Origin: Lumbricus rubellus
Lineage: Eukaryota; Annelida; Clitellata; Crassiclitellata; Lumbricidae
DNA: 64,000 nucleotides
Assembly (NCBI GenBank): GCA_945859605.1
Contig: OX243814.1
Location: 38,728,630 to 38,792,629, forward strand
Direction: 5' to 3'
A program made the translations under genes and the position numbers. Each line of letters opens with the position of its first letter. The first letter of the stretch is position 1. Shown here piece after piece: positions 53,582 through 64,000 of this stretch. The notes below the pieces were generated by a model. It saw only the letters and a program-made list of their open reading frames with translations. It was not told the origin of the DNA and ran no database searches.

Positions 53582-55091
53582 TAGACTGGTCCACGATACA
53601 ATGGCAAAAGATTAAGTTTTTAGAATTCTTTCTCCACAAGGCTTATTTTTGTCCACTTTTGTTAGATAGTCTCCCTGTAAAATTTCAGCCTGATTGTGCA
53701 ACGTTTAGAGGTCAACCCATTCTGAACATTTTACTTGAGTGCTGATAATGTCTTTACGTCATGTTAACCGTCAATATTAGACTAAGATGGCTTTGTCTAA
53801 TTTGAGATCTGACCCAGAGCACTGGCTGTTGGAAAACTAGTCTCTCGGTTATCTACTGCAAGATTGCCACACAGCCTGGATGCACAGCAACTGCTTCAGT
53901 TTCGTCATATCACCAAAGAGAGGCCCAATCCGGAAAGTTACACAATGGCCTGTGATGCAGTTGTTTGTATTTGGGTGCTTGCCAGAATACAAACACAGCT
54001 AGTTGAATGGTGTGTCACGAAAATGTCAAAGCTTTATCAGAACTACCTAACTCTGAAGACTCACATACCATTATAAAGCGAAAGTGACAGGATGAAGAAT
54101 ACATGTCCAAGAGTGATCTCCAAAAATTGTTCGATATTGTCTCAAAGGATGTGAAATCCAGCAAGGCGGAGAATTCCTTCAAATGCAAAAAGAAGACGTA
54201 TTTTCCAGTAGCATGAGTAGAGTAAACCTAAAGACAGCAGAAAAGGAGAGCAGAAAGAGGCAACGACAGGAGAATGGTGAAAATTGATATGACAAAACAC
54301 AGTAATGAAGCAGTAGGTGAACTTTCTGGGTTGCCATCTAGTCAGGACAGAAGAAGAATTTCATTTAATACATTGATGAGTATCAGGCAACCTTGTCATC
54401 GTACGAGTACATAATTCGTCTACACTTTACAATGGCTGCATAAATGCAGCTGCTGCTACTAACGTCTGCCTCAATATCAAAAAGATCCAAGAATATCTTC
54501 TTTAGTTTAGTTGTTGGTGCTTTGTATCGTGTTGGCCTTCCAGACCGTTATGCTGTGTTTGTAGATGGAGCTGCCACACTGGCGATTGGTTATGGCATTA
54601 ATTTCAGAAATCACATTTTCTAGAAGTTCATAAAAGAAAGACACGAAACAGCTGCAATGGAAGAACAAGAGTACACACTAGCAGGCCTGCTATTAGCTCA
54701 CTGAGAAATCAAAATGTTGCCCATGCAGCATCGACGGATAAAAGCAAATATGGACCGCATGACTATTATAAATGTCACTGGAAAATGCCAGCAAAACTCT
54801 TGGCAATCCCCCAAAATGGCTAGCGACATACAAGAAGGTAACTCTCAGGCCAGTGTTGAAGTGTTGAAGTAGTTGAAGGCAGCGCTCAATGTCGCTCAGG
54901 TAGTACATTAACGATTGCGGAACAATTTATCTGCATCTGTCCAAATAACATAAAAAGTGTCAAATGGGTTGACCTCTAAATTTCATTTGTTTTCATTGAA
55001 ATTTTTTGTGATTATTATAATCATGATAAGGAACAAAACAAGCCTTGTTGATAACTGAAATCTGCAAGATGAATTTTTTGGACCAGTCTAG
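53582..55091. mobile_element. Unclassified element with TAGACTGGTCCA inverted ends between GTAT arrays
   Basis: Left end TAGACTGGTCCACG and right end TGGACCAGTCTA are inverted. Further inside, GAGGTCAACCCA (about 53710) faces TGGGTTGACCTC (about 54966), and CAAGGCTT faces AAGCCTTG, so the inverted repeats are long (about 130 bp) and diverged. Broken ORFs inside were not identified. Confidence 0.55.
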
Positions 55092-55640
55092 TATGTATGT
55101 ATGTATGTATGTATGTATGTATGTATGTATGTATGTATGTATGTATGTATGTATGTATGTATGTATGTATGTATGTATGTATGTATGTATGTATGTATGT
55201 ATGTATGTATGTATGTATGTATGTATGTATGTATGTATGTATGTATGTATGTATGTTTGTATGTATGTATGTATGTATGTATGTATGTATGTATGTATGC
55301 ATGTATGCATGTATGCATGTATGCATGTATGCATGTATGCATGTATGCATGTATGCATGTATGCATGTATGCATGTATGCATGTATGCATGTATGCATGT
55401 ATGCATCTATGCATGTATGCATGTATGCATGTATGCATGTATGCATGTATGCATGTATGCATGTATGCATGTATGCATGTATGCATGTATGCATGTATGC
55501 ATGTATGTATGTATGTATGTATGTATGTATGAATGTATGTATGTATGTATGTATGTCGGTATGTATGTATGTATGTATGTATGTATGTATGTATGTGTGT
55601 ATGTATGTATGTATGTATGTATGTATGTATGCATACGTAC
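55092..55640. repeat. (GTAT)n with a (GCATGTAT)n block
   Basis: About 200 bp of GTAT, then about 200 bp of an 8-bp GCATGTAT unit (about 55297-55505), then GTAT again with GAAT, CGGT and GTGT variants. The 8-bp block shows homogenised expansion of one variant. Confidence 0.95.
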
Positions 55641-57378
55641 ACATGTAAAAAAAGGTTTGGCTTAGCATAGCCTATCTAAATTTTCTACTTGTAATAGGCC
55701 TAGTATTTATTTCCTTACATTATACCTTATAAACTATATCATATACAGGCCATAATATTGTATATTTTATATACAATATATGGCCTATTAGCAATAGACT
55801 TAAATATGGGCATGCCCATAGTAAGTCTATTGTTCAGACCATAATTTTCGGGCAGGGCAAGTGTGCACATATTAGGCTCTCACCTATGACACGCTTCAAA
55901 GTTGGCTATAAAATAATGAATTACAAGAATCACCTGTCAACGCACATCAACCTGATCATAAAACAATTGTCAAAACAGAAAAATTTACTTTTGAAGAATC
56001 CAATCGGAACACGTCATACAGTACTCGAAAACAGAATTATGGAAACCGTTAACGTTTTCGTGAAATTTGATTTATTCTTGATTAAATTATGTAAAAAATT
56101 GCACAGTCACAATCCAGATGAAATTTTTGGGTAAATCCAACGATGCACTGCAGTTCTACTGGAATCCATGAAATGGCGCTTCAATAACACTTTATATATA
56201 CTTTTCTTCGGGTGTGCCCATATTAGGAGGGTGCCTATAATGGGCTACCTTACCCTAAGCTGAAACCGTAATCTGCAAACTTTTAATGTTGCGTTTTCGC
56301 AACATCGGCGTAATGCGCTATAATAGCCTACGCATTATGGCACGTACAATACATGAAGTAACTCATATAAACTTATAATTATTAACTTTCATTAGCTTAT
56401 CGAAAAACTACCTGGGGGTACTCGGCGTTGCTTAGGAAATTTCGAGTTTCCGCTCCACCAGCCCCCACCAGCACCAACTACGGGGCAGAGTGTCCCACCC
56501 AGCATCTAGTCAGCCACTACCTCTGTGGAGTATCCGGCGTTGACCTACATGTAGCTCGGAAAGCTTCGTCTTCCCCACCCTCGCCACTACCCACTAACCC
56601 CGACCTCTCAACTCCATCCAGTTCCGCGCCCTCCCATCTACCCCTTTCCTTACCCATCCCATCCAGCCCCCCCCCCCTGCGTACCCATCCACGCCTGCTC
56701 CCGCCCTAACATGCTTCCACCGCTTTGGTGTCTCCAATGTTATCAAGTAAATTTAAGTTTGTGACTACTAACACCAACCGCCATCCCACCTCACCACCAC
56801 CTCACCCCACCCCACCTCACCATCTACATCGCTTCCACCCAACGGAGTCCCCATTCTCTCCTCTGAAGTATCCGGCGCTATCCATAAAATTTCGAGGTAG
56901 AAGTTTTGATTCATCCAGAAACCCAGCGCACACCCCATCCCTAGTTGGCCTGGTGTGTCCTTGTAGGCGCGAGGTCGCCGTGGGGCACTCGGTCTAGCTC
57001 TAGCTGTGAGGTTCAGATTAGACGTGAGACTATGTCGAAGGTGTGGAAACAGCATTGTCTGTGTTATTTTTCGGCCTCCTGCTATCCCCCTACAGTGACG
57101 GGATGGCCCTGGCGGCCTTCTGTTCATGTGCAAGGTTTCAGGTCAATAGCTGCGAAACTGTGGGCGCACATTCTGGAGAACACACATATACACATAGTTG
57201 CATTCACCTTTAGCCTATAGGCATAGATAAAGTTCGCCTTTCCCGCCTTTGTTGCGAAAACAAAACTAGGTCAAAACTAGGTCACAACAAATAATTTAAC
57301 AAAATTGCACTCCCAGAAGTATTGATTATAAATTATCAGCTGCAGATTGATACGGTGGCTATTTCTCATAGTGGGTAA

Positions 57379-58680
57379 AAATTCCTGACCATTGACCAAA
57401 ATCTCTTTCGTTTTCGCCTACCTTACTTTGTACTAAAATGGCGATCGAACGCCCAATACGTGTCCTGTTTTGCACAAACAGTATTTATACTTTCATACTT
57501 TTTGCTTGCTTGGTCTTTCAGAAATCCGGTAAGTTTTATTTGCGGCAAGTCTAAGACTGCAGGGCGAGCAGTTCTATCACGGTTAAAGACTAACTTGCTT
57601 TCGTCGACTAACACTGATTTCTGGAACCCTTTCGAAATTTCAAGCCTTGTCTGTTAAGCCTACGCAATCGGTCAGCAAATGGCGGTGCGACCCTTGACGG
57701 CTTTACTCTATGATCACTGCTATGCATAATTATTAATATTACGCAGAAAACAACAAAATTCCGAGATGGTGCAGTGGGATTTGACGTGGAATTACCCATA
57801 CATGAACACTGGAAATTAGGAGTGAATAGCCGAAGTACATGTAATTTTTCAATCGTTCTCGATGGTGCTGCCCTAACACTGGGCATTGTAGGCTATGGGA
57901 CACAGAATTCTAAGTTCTGCAGAAGCTTAGGTCATTTTGGTTATACCTGATATGCCCCAACGTGTTTAATAGCCCATTTAGTCAAAGGGTGAAACCAGCC
58001 TTCAAGTAATTTTCTGATCAGTGAAGTTTTTTATTTACATAATTTTAAAATCGATGAGCCTGATTAAACTTAATTGCCACGTACACAGATCGATTTGTCA
58101 GCACACGTAATATGGATGTAGGCTACGTACAAAGTTTGTAGGCTTGCATTTACACAGTAACTTAACTCGAATTATTAGACTACAATTTCAGTTTCAGACA
58201 CCATTTTGTTTTCAAGTAGGCTACCATAACTGCGTAGTGATCATAACCCGTAGCCTACTTTAGGTATGTTTTACGCTGACGGTGGGAATTTACCGCCGTT
58301 TGAAGCCTAGGCCTAATGCACGCGACATACTGTCACGTCTAGCACTGACTATTTGCGGTTTGTATTTAACGGCGACGATTTGCATTCAACGGCGCAGCAG
58401 CTAGATTTGATACGCCCGACAATGGAGTAATAATTTTTTAGGCAGATCTAGGCATAACTAAATATAGCCTATGTGCTTTCCCACAGTATTATCAGCCACG
58501 TATAGTCTACTGAGGCTGATCCTTCTCACTCAGGCCTGCATACATAAAATTAATAAACTAGTCCATGGGTCGTGAAGCTATTAACCATGGCTATGGTTAC
58601 TGGTTATGGTGTTGAGCATCGACGTTTATGTCGATGGTGTTGAGCACTAAACAATATATAGGCCTACGACATTGATTGTA
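57379..58680. other. Gene-less stretch
   Basis: No supported gene. A minus-strand open segment at 57614-57423 (containing LVDESKLVFNRD) has a faint transposase look but no second motif. The rest is AT-rich. Confidence 0.35.
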
Positions 58681-58689
58681 TAATGTATA

Positions 58690-58707
58690 GCACTGATAAT
58701 TATAAGC

Positions 58708-58770
<63 letters not shown>

Positions 58771-58835
58771 GATCATCATCATCATCATCGTCGTCGTCGT
58801 CGTCATCGTCGTCATCATCATTATCATCATCATTC

Positions 58836-58866
<31 letters not shown>

Positions 58867-58909
58867 TCACCATCGTCGTCGTCGTCCTCCTACTTCTCAT
58901 CAACATCAA

Positions 58910-58972
<63 letters not shown>

Positions 58973-59162
58973 AGTCGTCAACATCTTCATCATCGTCGTC
59001 GTCATCATCATCATCATCATTGTCTTTGTCGCCATCATCATCGCCATCGTCGTCGTCGTCGTCCTCCTCCTCCTCATCATCATCATCACCATCATCATCA
59101 CCATCCTCCTCCCACCTCCTTCTTCTCCTCCTCATCATCATCCTTAGGCCTATTATTATTAC

Positions 59163-59213
<51 letters not shown>

Positions 59214-59330
59214 AATCATCATCATCATCATCATCATCACCATCATAGTCGTCATCATCATCATCGTCGTCGTCGTCCTCCTCCTCCAGGTCTTCCTCCT
59301 CCTTCTCTTCCTCCTCCTGCTCATCATTCA
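58690..59330. repeat. (CAT)n/(CGT)n/(CCT)n trinucleotide region
   Basis: Long ATC runs are interspersed with CGTCGT and CTCCTC blocks. One TAGGCCTA at 59145-59152 interrupts a TTA run. Asp-, Met- and His-rich ORFs are repeat translation. Confidence 0.95.
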
Positions 59331-60329
59331 TTCATTCATTCATTCATTCATTATTAGAATTTATATAGCGCCTCTTCAAGAAACTACTCAGAGGCGCTCC
59401 CAGCCCAGCCACGACCAAAGAAAAAAGATTTAAGAGACTTGAGAAATAGAGATTGACTGGTCAGATGGAGGAGATGGAGGTTTGAGGGGAGGTCATTCCA
59501 GATTGACGGTCCCACAACCGAGAAGGCTCGGCGCTGTCTGGTAGCTAAGCGAGCCCGTGGAACAAGCAGTTGTCCCTTCGCAGCGGAGCGAAGGGCCCGA
59601 CGCGCTTCAATGTCAGAGACAGGACGACAGAGGACGCGCAGATAAGATGGAGCACAACCAAGAATACAGCGAGAAACAAGGGCAGCAATGCGGTAATTGA
59701 TGCGTTGGGCTATTGGCAGCCAATGCAGCACATCACGCATGTAAGCAGAGACAGGCGAAAATTTAGGAATTCGCCCGATGAGTCGGGCAGCAGAGCGTAG
59801 AACCCGGTCTAACCGTCCCAGAACCCCAAGGGGAAGGCCAACAAGGATTGAGCAGCAATGGTCAATACGACTAGTTACAAAAGCGTGAACAAGCACAACT
59901 AGCGCATCATGGGAGAGAGAGCGAGCAATTACTCGAAGTTGACGAAGCTGATAATAACAGCTTCGAGCGACAAGATTAACATGCTGGGTGAGACTGAGTT
60001 CACAGTCAAGGGTGACACCCAGGTCACGGACCGTGGAAGAGAAAGTAACATCCGGAAACAGTTGAGCTAGCAGAGGCAGGTCAATATTCTCAAGTTGCCG
60101 ACGGCCGCCCAGCCAAATGAATTGCGTTTTACTGGGATTTAAGAGAAGCCGGTTTGACGCCATCCAAGAGGAAAGGACGTCAACAGTCAGGCACATCAGG
60201 CGCACAGTGTTAACTGAGTCAAATGGGCTAGAGTGTATGTAAGCTTGAGTGTCATCAGCAAAGATTTGGTGAAGGAGCCCCTGGTACTCAAGTAGAGGAC
60301 AGAGATCAGCCGTGTAGAGAAGATATAAC
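59327..60329 (-). pseudogene. CR1/L2-type LINE, 3' part of ORF2 (5'-truncated)
   Basis: The minus-strand reading from 60329 to the stop at 59384 gives about 315 residues. It starts inside the reverse transcriptase at LLHQIFADDTQAYIHS (FADD catalytic motif), runs through SKTQFIWLG, DLGVTLDCELSLTQHV and ASYYQLRQLR-like thumb sequence, and ends GWAGSASE. It is uninterrupted. The 3' UTR is only the tail hairpin (59360-59400, TATATAGCGCCTC) and (ATTC)n. The frame continues upstream into the CAT array, which is not element sequence. Confidence 0.85.
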
Positions 60330-60585
<256 letters not shown>

Positions 60586-60587
60586 CA

Positions 60588-61327
60588 CCGATGCGCGTGT
60601 AATTGAGGTATTTGCCAAAAGCCTTATGGTCGTGCTAAAACCCGAGGCGGACGAAATTGTCCGGGCTCGTCTCGTCGAATTCAGAGCGTCAATAAACGGA
60701 GAAATTGAGATAGCTGTCAAAAAGGCAGTGGATGAATCAAATAACAATATGGAAGTATCAGTCCAGGACCTAAAGAAGGAAAACACAATACTCAAGGAGA
60801 GGCTCGATCAATTGGAAACATACTCTAGATCGGACAATCTCGTCTTCTACGGGATACCTGAGGTGATTGACTCGGATACAACATATGCTAAAAGCATGGA
60901 GGGCGCAAATAAAGAAAACAGTACTTCGTCCTGTAATGTCATCATCGCATTATGCAACGATAGGCTTGGGATTACAATTGGGCCCCAGGACATCTCTTCT
61001 GCTCACCGTCTTCGTCAGGGAAAAATGGTCACTGCGCGTCCTATCATGGTGCGTTTTGCTACCCGACGTATCCGGGATCAGATTTACAGCGCCCGTCGGT
61101 CTTTTCATCAGACCTCTGGATCCCACCTGCCGGTCTACATCAATGAGCATTTAACAAGATCAAATGCAGAAATTCATTTCCATGCTCGGAAATTGCTAAG
61201 GAATAAGCTCATTTTCCGTACCTGGACCACCGGTGGAGAAATCTTCATCAAGAAAACTGATTCAACGAATGATAAACCCATCCGTATCAAATCAATCAGC
61301 GATCTATCAGACTACCAACATGCCTAG
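60588..61327 (+). CDS. LINE ORF1 protein (5'-truncated)
   Basis: Frame open from the trinucleotide array; first ATG 60626, but LTDARVIEVFAKSL just upstream is in frame and looks like element sequence, so the true start is probably lost. A Glu/Lys-rich coiled coil (ENTILKERLDQLETYSRSDN) is followed by the RRM-like core with LVFYGIPE and PIMVRFATRRIRDQI, then a C-terminal domain (VYINEHLTRSNAEI, HARKLLRN). This is the usual ORF1 nucleic-acid chaperone plan. The stop is TAG at 61325-61327. Confidence 0.75.
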
Positions 61328-61520
61328 CTGCTCTATTCGACTCGTTCAACAAGCTCGTTGGAAGTCTTTTTCTGTTTCTCAAGCGTTCAACAGCTTTCAG
61401 CTTTGAGTCAATCAGCGATCCATCAGACTACAAACATACCTAGTTGTTCTACTTGACTCGTTCAACAAATTCGTTGGAATTCCTTTTCTGTTTCTCAAGC
61501 GTTTCAACAGCGTTCTGTTG
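61292..61520 (+). repeat. 116-bp tandem duplication over the ORF1 end
   Basis: TCAATCAGCGATC at 61292 and 61408 start two similar units. The duplication includes the ORF1 stop region, so a second, untranslated copy of the ORF1 end lies in the spacer. Confidence 0.8.
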
Positions 61521-62049
61521 CTGTCGTGTTTCTTACGGAACACCTGAGGGGACAAATACTTTCTTCAGCTCACGCTAAGGAGTTTAATGAGCTACTCCGG
61601 ACTTATGAACTCACCATCTCACACCTGGAGGACAGACCTTTCCTATGCCGAGGTCCTCAATGGGCGTGTCTTCTTCTGAAAACTGGTGAATTAAATCAGA
61701 TCATGTCTTGATCTTCTTTGGTTGTTTGTATTGTGCTTACATGTTTATTTTTTTTGTATCAGTTTAGTACACCTCTCAAGGTTTTTTTTTATATTTAAAT
61801 AAACTAATTCCATATAGAATTTTTTGTCTAGTTCTCACAATAATCTGACCTTCTGACTTAACGTTATATTCACTACGTCTATTCTGTAGTATCCACCGTT
61901 CGATCTTCATTGCCAGTTGTGGAGGATCACTAATCTCCACTTTCTTGCCTATATTAACTGTTAACTTTGTGTGTTTTTTGTGTGTGTGTAATTTTTGGTT
62001 CTTTTCTTTTGTTGTTGAGCCTTTTTTGTTTTTTGCCAGTCCTGTCAGC
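61521..62049 (+). other. LINE inter-ORF spacer
   Basis: Unusually long spacer, T-rich at its end, without recognisable coding sequence. Confidence 0.4.
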
Positions 62050-64000
62050 ATGGATAAATCTCCTTTGCCTGGCCTAGGACTTTGTTTTATCTGCTTTAAA
62101 AAATTTGTCACTTTGAAAAAAAATTGTTTTGTTCTGTTTGTCTATGTTACTGCCACAGTTCTTGTACCAATCTGACCTTTCAGGGAGAAAACATTCCTTT
62201 GCCGTGGTATTGTGAACCTTGCTTAACTTCTATATTTCCATTTAATCATATTATTGATGAGGTTGAATATGTTGCTGCCACCTCTGATGCACCAAATTTT
62301 AAATTCGACAATCTATACTTTGATGTTATTGAACATTTTGAAGAAGGTCGCACTTTATTGATGAACCGGGATGTAGATGCGGATTTGAACTTTTATTCTG
62401 AGGTAAAAATTTGTTCTAGCAGCTACGTTGATGTTGATAAGCTTTGCCTGAAAACTAAAGATTTAAATCATTCAGATCATTTATCAGTCATGCATATCAA
62501 TTGCAGAAGTCTGTTCTATAAGGTGTCTGATATTGCATTAATATTGTCAACTTCCAAAGTTGCAGTACTGGTCGTTACAGAAACATGGCTTGATGATGAA
62601 GAAACATGGCTTGATGATGACAAAAGCCTGGATGTGTCTATACCCGGTTACAATTTTGTGTGCAAGTGCCGGGAGGGAGGCAGGGGAGGAGGAGGAGGAG
62701 TAGGCTTTTATGTTAGAGACAGCTTAGTTTTTGAGGCTATTGATACCCTGTGGTCGAGACTTAAATTCAGCAGTTTTGAACATTTGTTTATTAGACTTAG
62801 GCAAAGTAAGGACAAAGATATCATTATTGGTAGCATATATCGTCCTCCAGATACCAGTGTAGAACAGTTCAATGAGGATATATCCTGCCTCCTAACGAAG
62901 CTTGACTGCACTAGGAGCAGGGTCATTCTAGCTGGTGACTTTAATGTGGACCTTCTTAAAATACAGAACCACCGACCAACTCACACCTTCTTCAACACCA
63001 TGTGCTCCTTCAATTTTCTACCTACGATTCTGCGTCCTACTCGCATTACACCAAGCTCTGCCACCTTAATTGATAACATCTTTGTAAATTTTCTAGATGA
63101 AAACCAAGACTCGTTTATTTTGATTCACGATATTTCAGATCATCTCCCTGTAGTGTTCTATACCGCCTTTCATCTCCAAAAAGTAAGTCCAGTAAATTCT
63201 ACCAGAAGAACAATAAATGACTCCAATATTGCCAAATTTAATAACCTGCTAGAAAATGTTGACTGGTCTGAAGTGATGTTGCATTGTGATGCTGGCAAGC
63301 CCTGTGCAGCCTACACGCACTTTATTAAAATTTATAAGTGCTTATATGACGTATCATTTCCATATAATGTGCCTACTCCTAAGAACCACCACATTTTAAA
63401 ACAACCATGGATATCTTATGGTTTACTGAAATCCTGTAAGAAGAAGTCCAGACTTTATTCTAAATATTTAAAAAATCCCACTGAATGCAACAAAAGAGCT
63501 TTCACAAAATTTCGAAACGTATTTAAAAAAACTAAAATTGCTGCTGAAAAACTGTACTATTCAAGCAAATTCGCTGAATGTAATAATGATCTGAAAAAAA
63601 CTTGGAGAAATATTAGACTGTTGTTAAATTGTGGTAATAAATCTATCAATACGGAGGTATTTGTATTTAATGGTATAAGCACCTCTGATAAATCTGAAAT
63701 TGCTAACAGGTTTAATGACTACTTTGTAAACATTGGCCCTGATTTAGCCTCAAAAATAGATATACTTGGAGACCATTTGACTGACTCCCCGTGTGCCTCT
63801 ATGGGCCTCTTAACTATAACTGAAAAGGATGTTACTGATGCGGCTGACCAAATACGGGTCTCCTCAAGTTGTGGAGTGGATGAAATTGACCCTGGAATTG
63901 CTAAAGCCACAATTCTAACCATAGCACAGCCACTTGCAAAAATTATAAATTCATCCTACTCCTCGGGAAGTGTTCCAGCAGACTTAAAGATTGCCAAAAT
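62050..64000 (+). CDS. CR1/L2-group LINE ORF2 (partial, frameshifted, runs off window)
   Basis: A likely start at ATG 62050 (MDKSPLPGLG) leads to the first CxxC (CFIC). A frame change in the A8 run at 62116-62123 precedes CSVCLCYCHSSC and WYCEPC, together a PHD-like zinc finger. The second frame is then open from 62100 to the window end, about 630 codons. It has an APE-type endonuclease: HINCRSL (about 62493), VTETWLDD (about 62574), GSIYRPPD, AGDFNVDLL and SDHLPVVF. The RT start follows, SSCGVDEIDPGIAKA and SGSVPADLKIAKI. The 7-residue ETWLDDE is tandemly duplicated at the catalytic Glu (62580-62621), which may impair the nuclease. It forms one element with the ORF1 at 60588-61327. Confidence 0.85.

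Larger units (their letters stand above)
53110..56258. mobile_element. Unclassified inverted-repeat element nested in copy B
   Basis: The insertion is defined by comparison with copy A. Its ends are imperfectly inverted: left GGATACCGTATTATGGGCAC, right GGTGCCTATAATGGGC. The motif TGCCCATATTAGG recurs in both orientations near both ends (about 53291, 53312, 55868, 56213). It contains a further nested element and two GTAT arrays. No intact transposase ORF. Confidence 0.5.
52950..57378. mobile_element. piggyBac-like element copy B, interrupted
   Basis: The left part (about 52980-53109, containing CGAGGCTGTCCGATTGGAAT) and the right part (about 56258-57378) align collinearly with the copy at 1899-3455, including GTTGCGTTTTCGCAAC and the C-rich middle. 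The alignment breaks exactly at TTATTAAAT/CTGAAACCGTAA, where 3.15 kb are inserted. Both termini are diverged: the right TTAA end is mutated and the left about 180 bp do not match. Confidence 0.75.

Noticed and set aside
57423..57614. LVDESKLVFNRD as a transposase DE motif
   Set aside because: Only one short motif resembles Tc1 sequences; no WPPxSPDLNP or FQQD partner and no terminal repeats.
58597..59433. Poly-Met, poly-Asp and poly-His ORFs
   Set aside because: Translation of CAT/GAT trinucleotide runs.

Overview
This is a eukaryotic window. It has split genes with GT-AG introns, long AT-rich introns, expanded microsatellites, and many LINE, SINE, LTR and DNA-transposon copies. The K2P channel, the ITIM-bearing immunoglobulin receptor, the Gmr1-like (deuterostome-type) Ty3 element and the LINE/SINE set together suggest a marine deuterostome invertebrate, most likely an echinoderm or a relative. 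That placement is inference.

Two host genes can be assembled. (1) A plus-strand two-pore-domain potassium (K2P) channel has coding exons at 12885-13401 and 22791-24934. They join inside the Gly codon of the first pore GYG and give 886 aa with an unusually long M2-M3 loop. The 9.4 kb intron holds a 500-bp GTAT array and two Tc1/mariner-type elements. (2) A nine-exon minus-strand gene spans 48439 to 31351. I assembled it from splice sites and codon phase; its exons are too short to stand out as ORFs. It predicts a 446-aa type I membrane protein: signal peptide, two Ig domains, stalk, transmembrane segment, and a tail with an ITIM (VEYLDI), a YQN site and proline-rich SH3 sites. All exon phases match and the frame is unbroken. 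An antisense LTR element sits in the intron between the two Ig exons.

Layout: 0.0-12.8 kb holds repeat remnants (SINE head, TTAA mini-elements, a 1.56 kb piggyBac-like element, LINE tails) and a possible K2P 5' exon. 12.9-25.5 kb is the K2P gene. 25.6-28.6 kb holds a 361-bp tandem duplication, a ONECUT-like coding fragment with an inverted partial copy, and a MITE that splits an unidentified coding sequence. 31.3-48.4 kb is the Ig receptor gene, including the 6.96 kb Gmr1-like retrotransposon at 40482-47436. 48.8-57.4 kb is nested DNA transposons. 58.7-64.0 kb is trinucleotide arrays, a LINE 3' fragment and a second LINE whose ORF2 runs off the window.

The most unusual signal is genome-wide in style: the palindrome TAGGCCTA occurs at least 45 times. 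In three separate simple-repeat arrays, deleting six bases (GGCCTA) restores the array exactly. The octamer therefore looks like a recurrent 6-bp insertion at TA.
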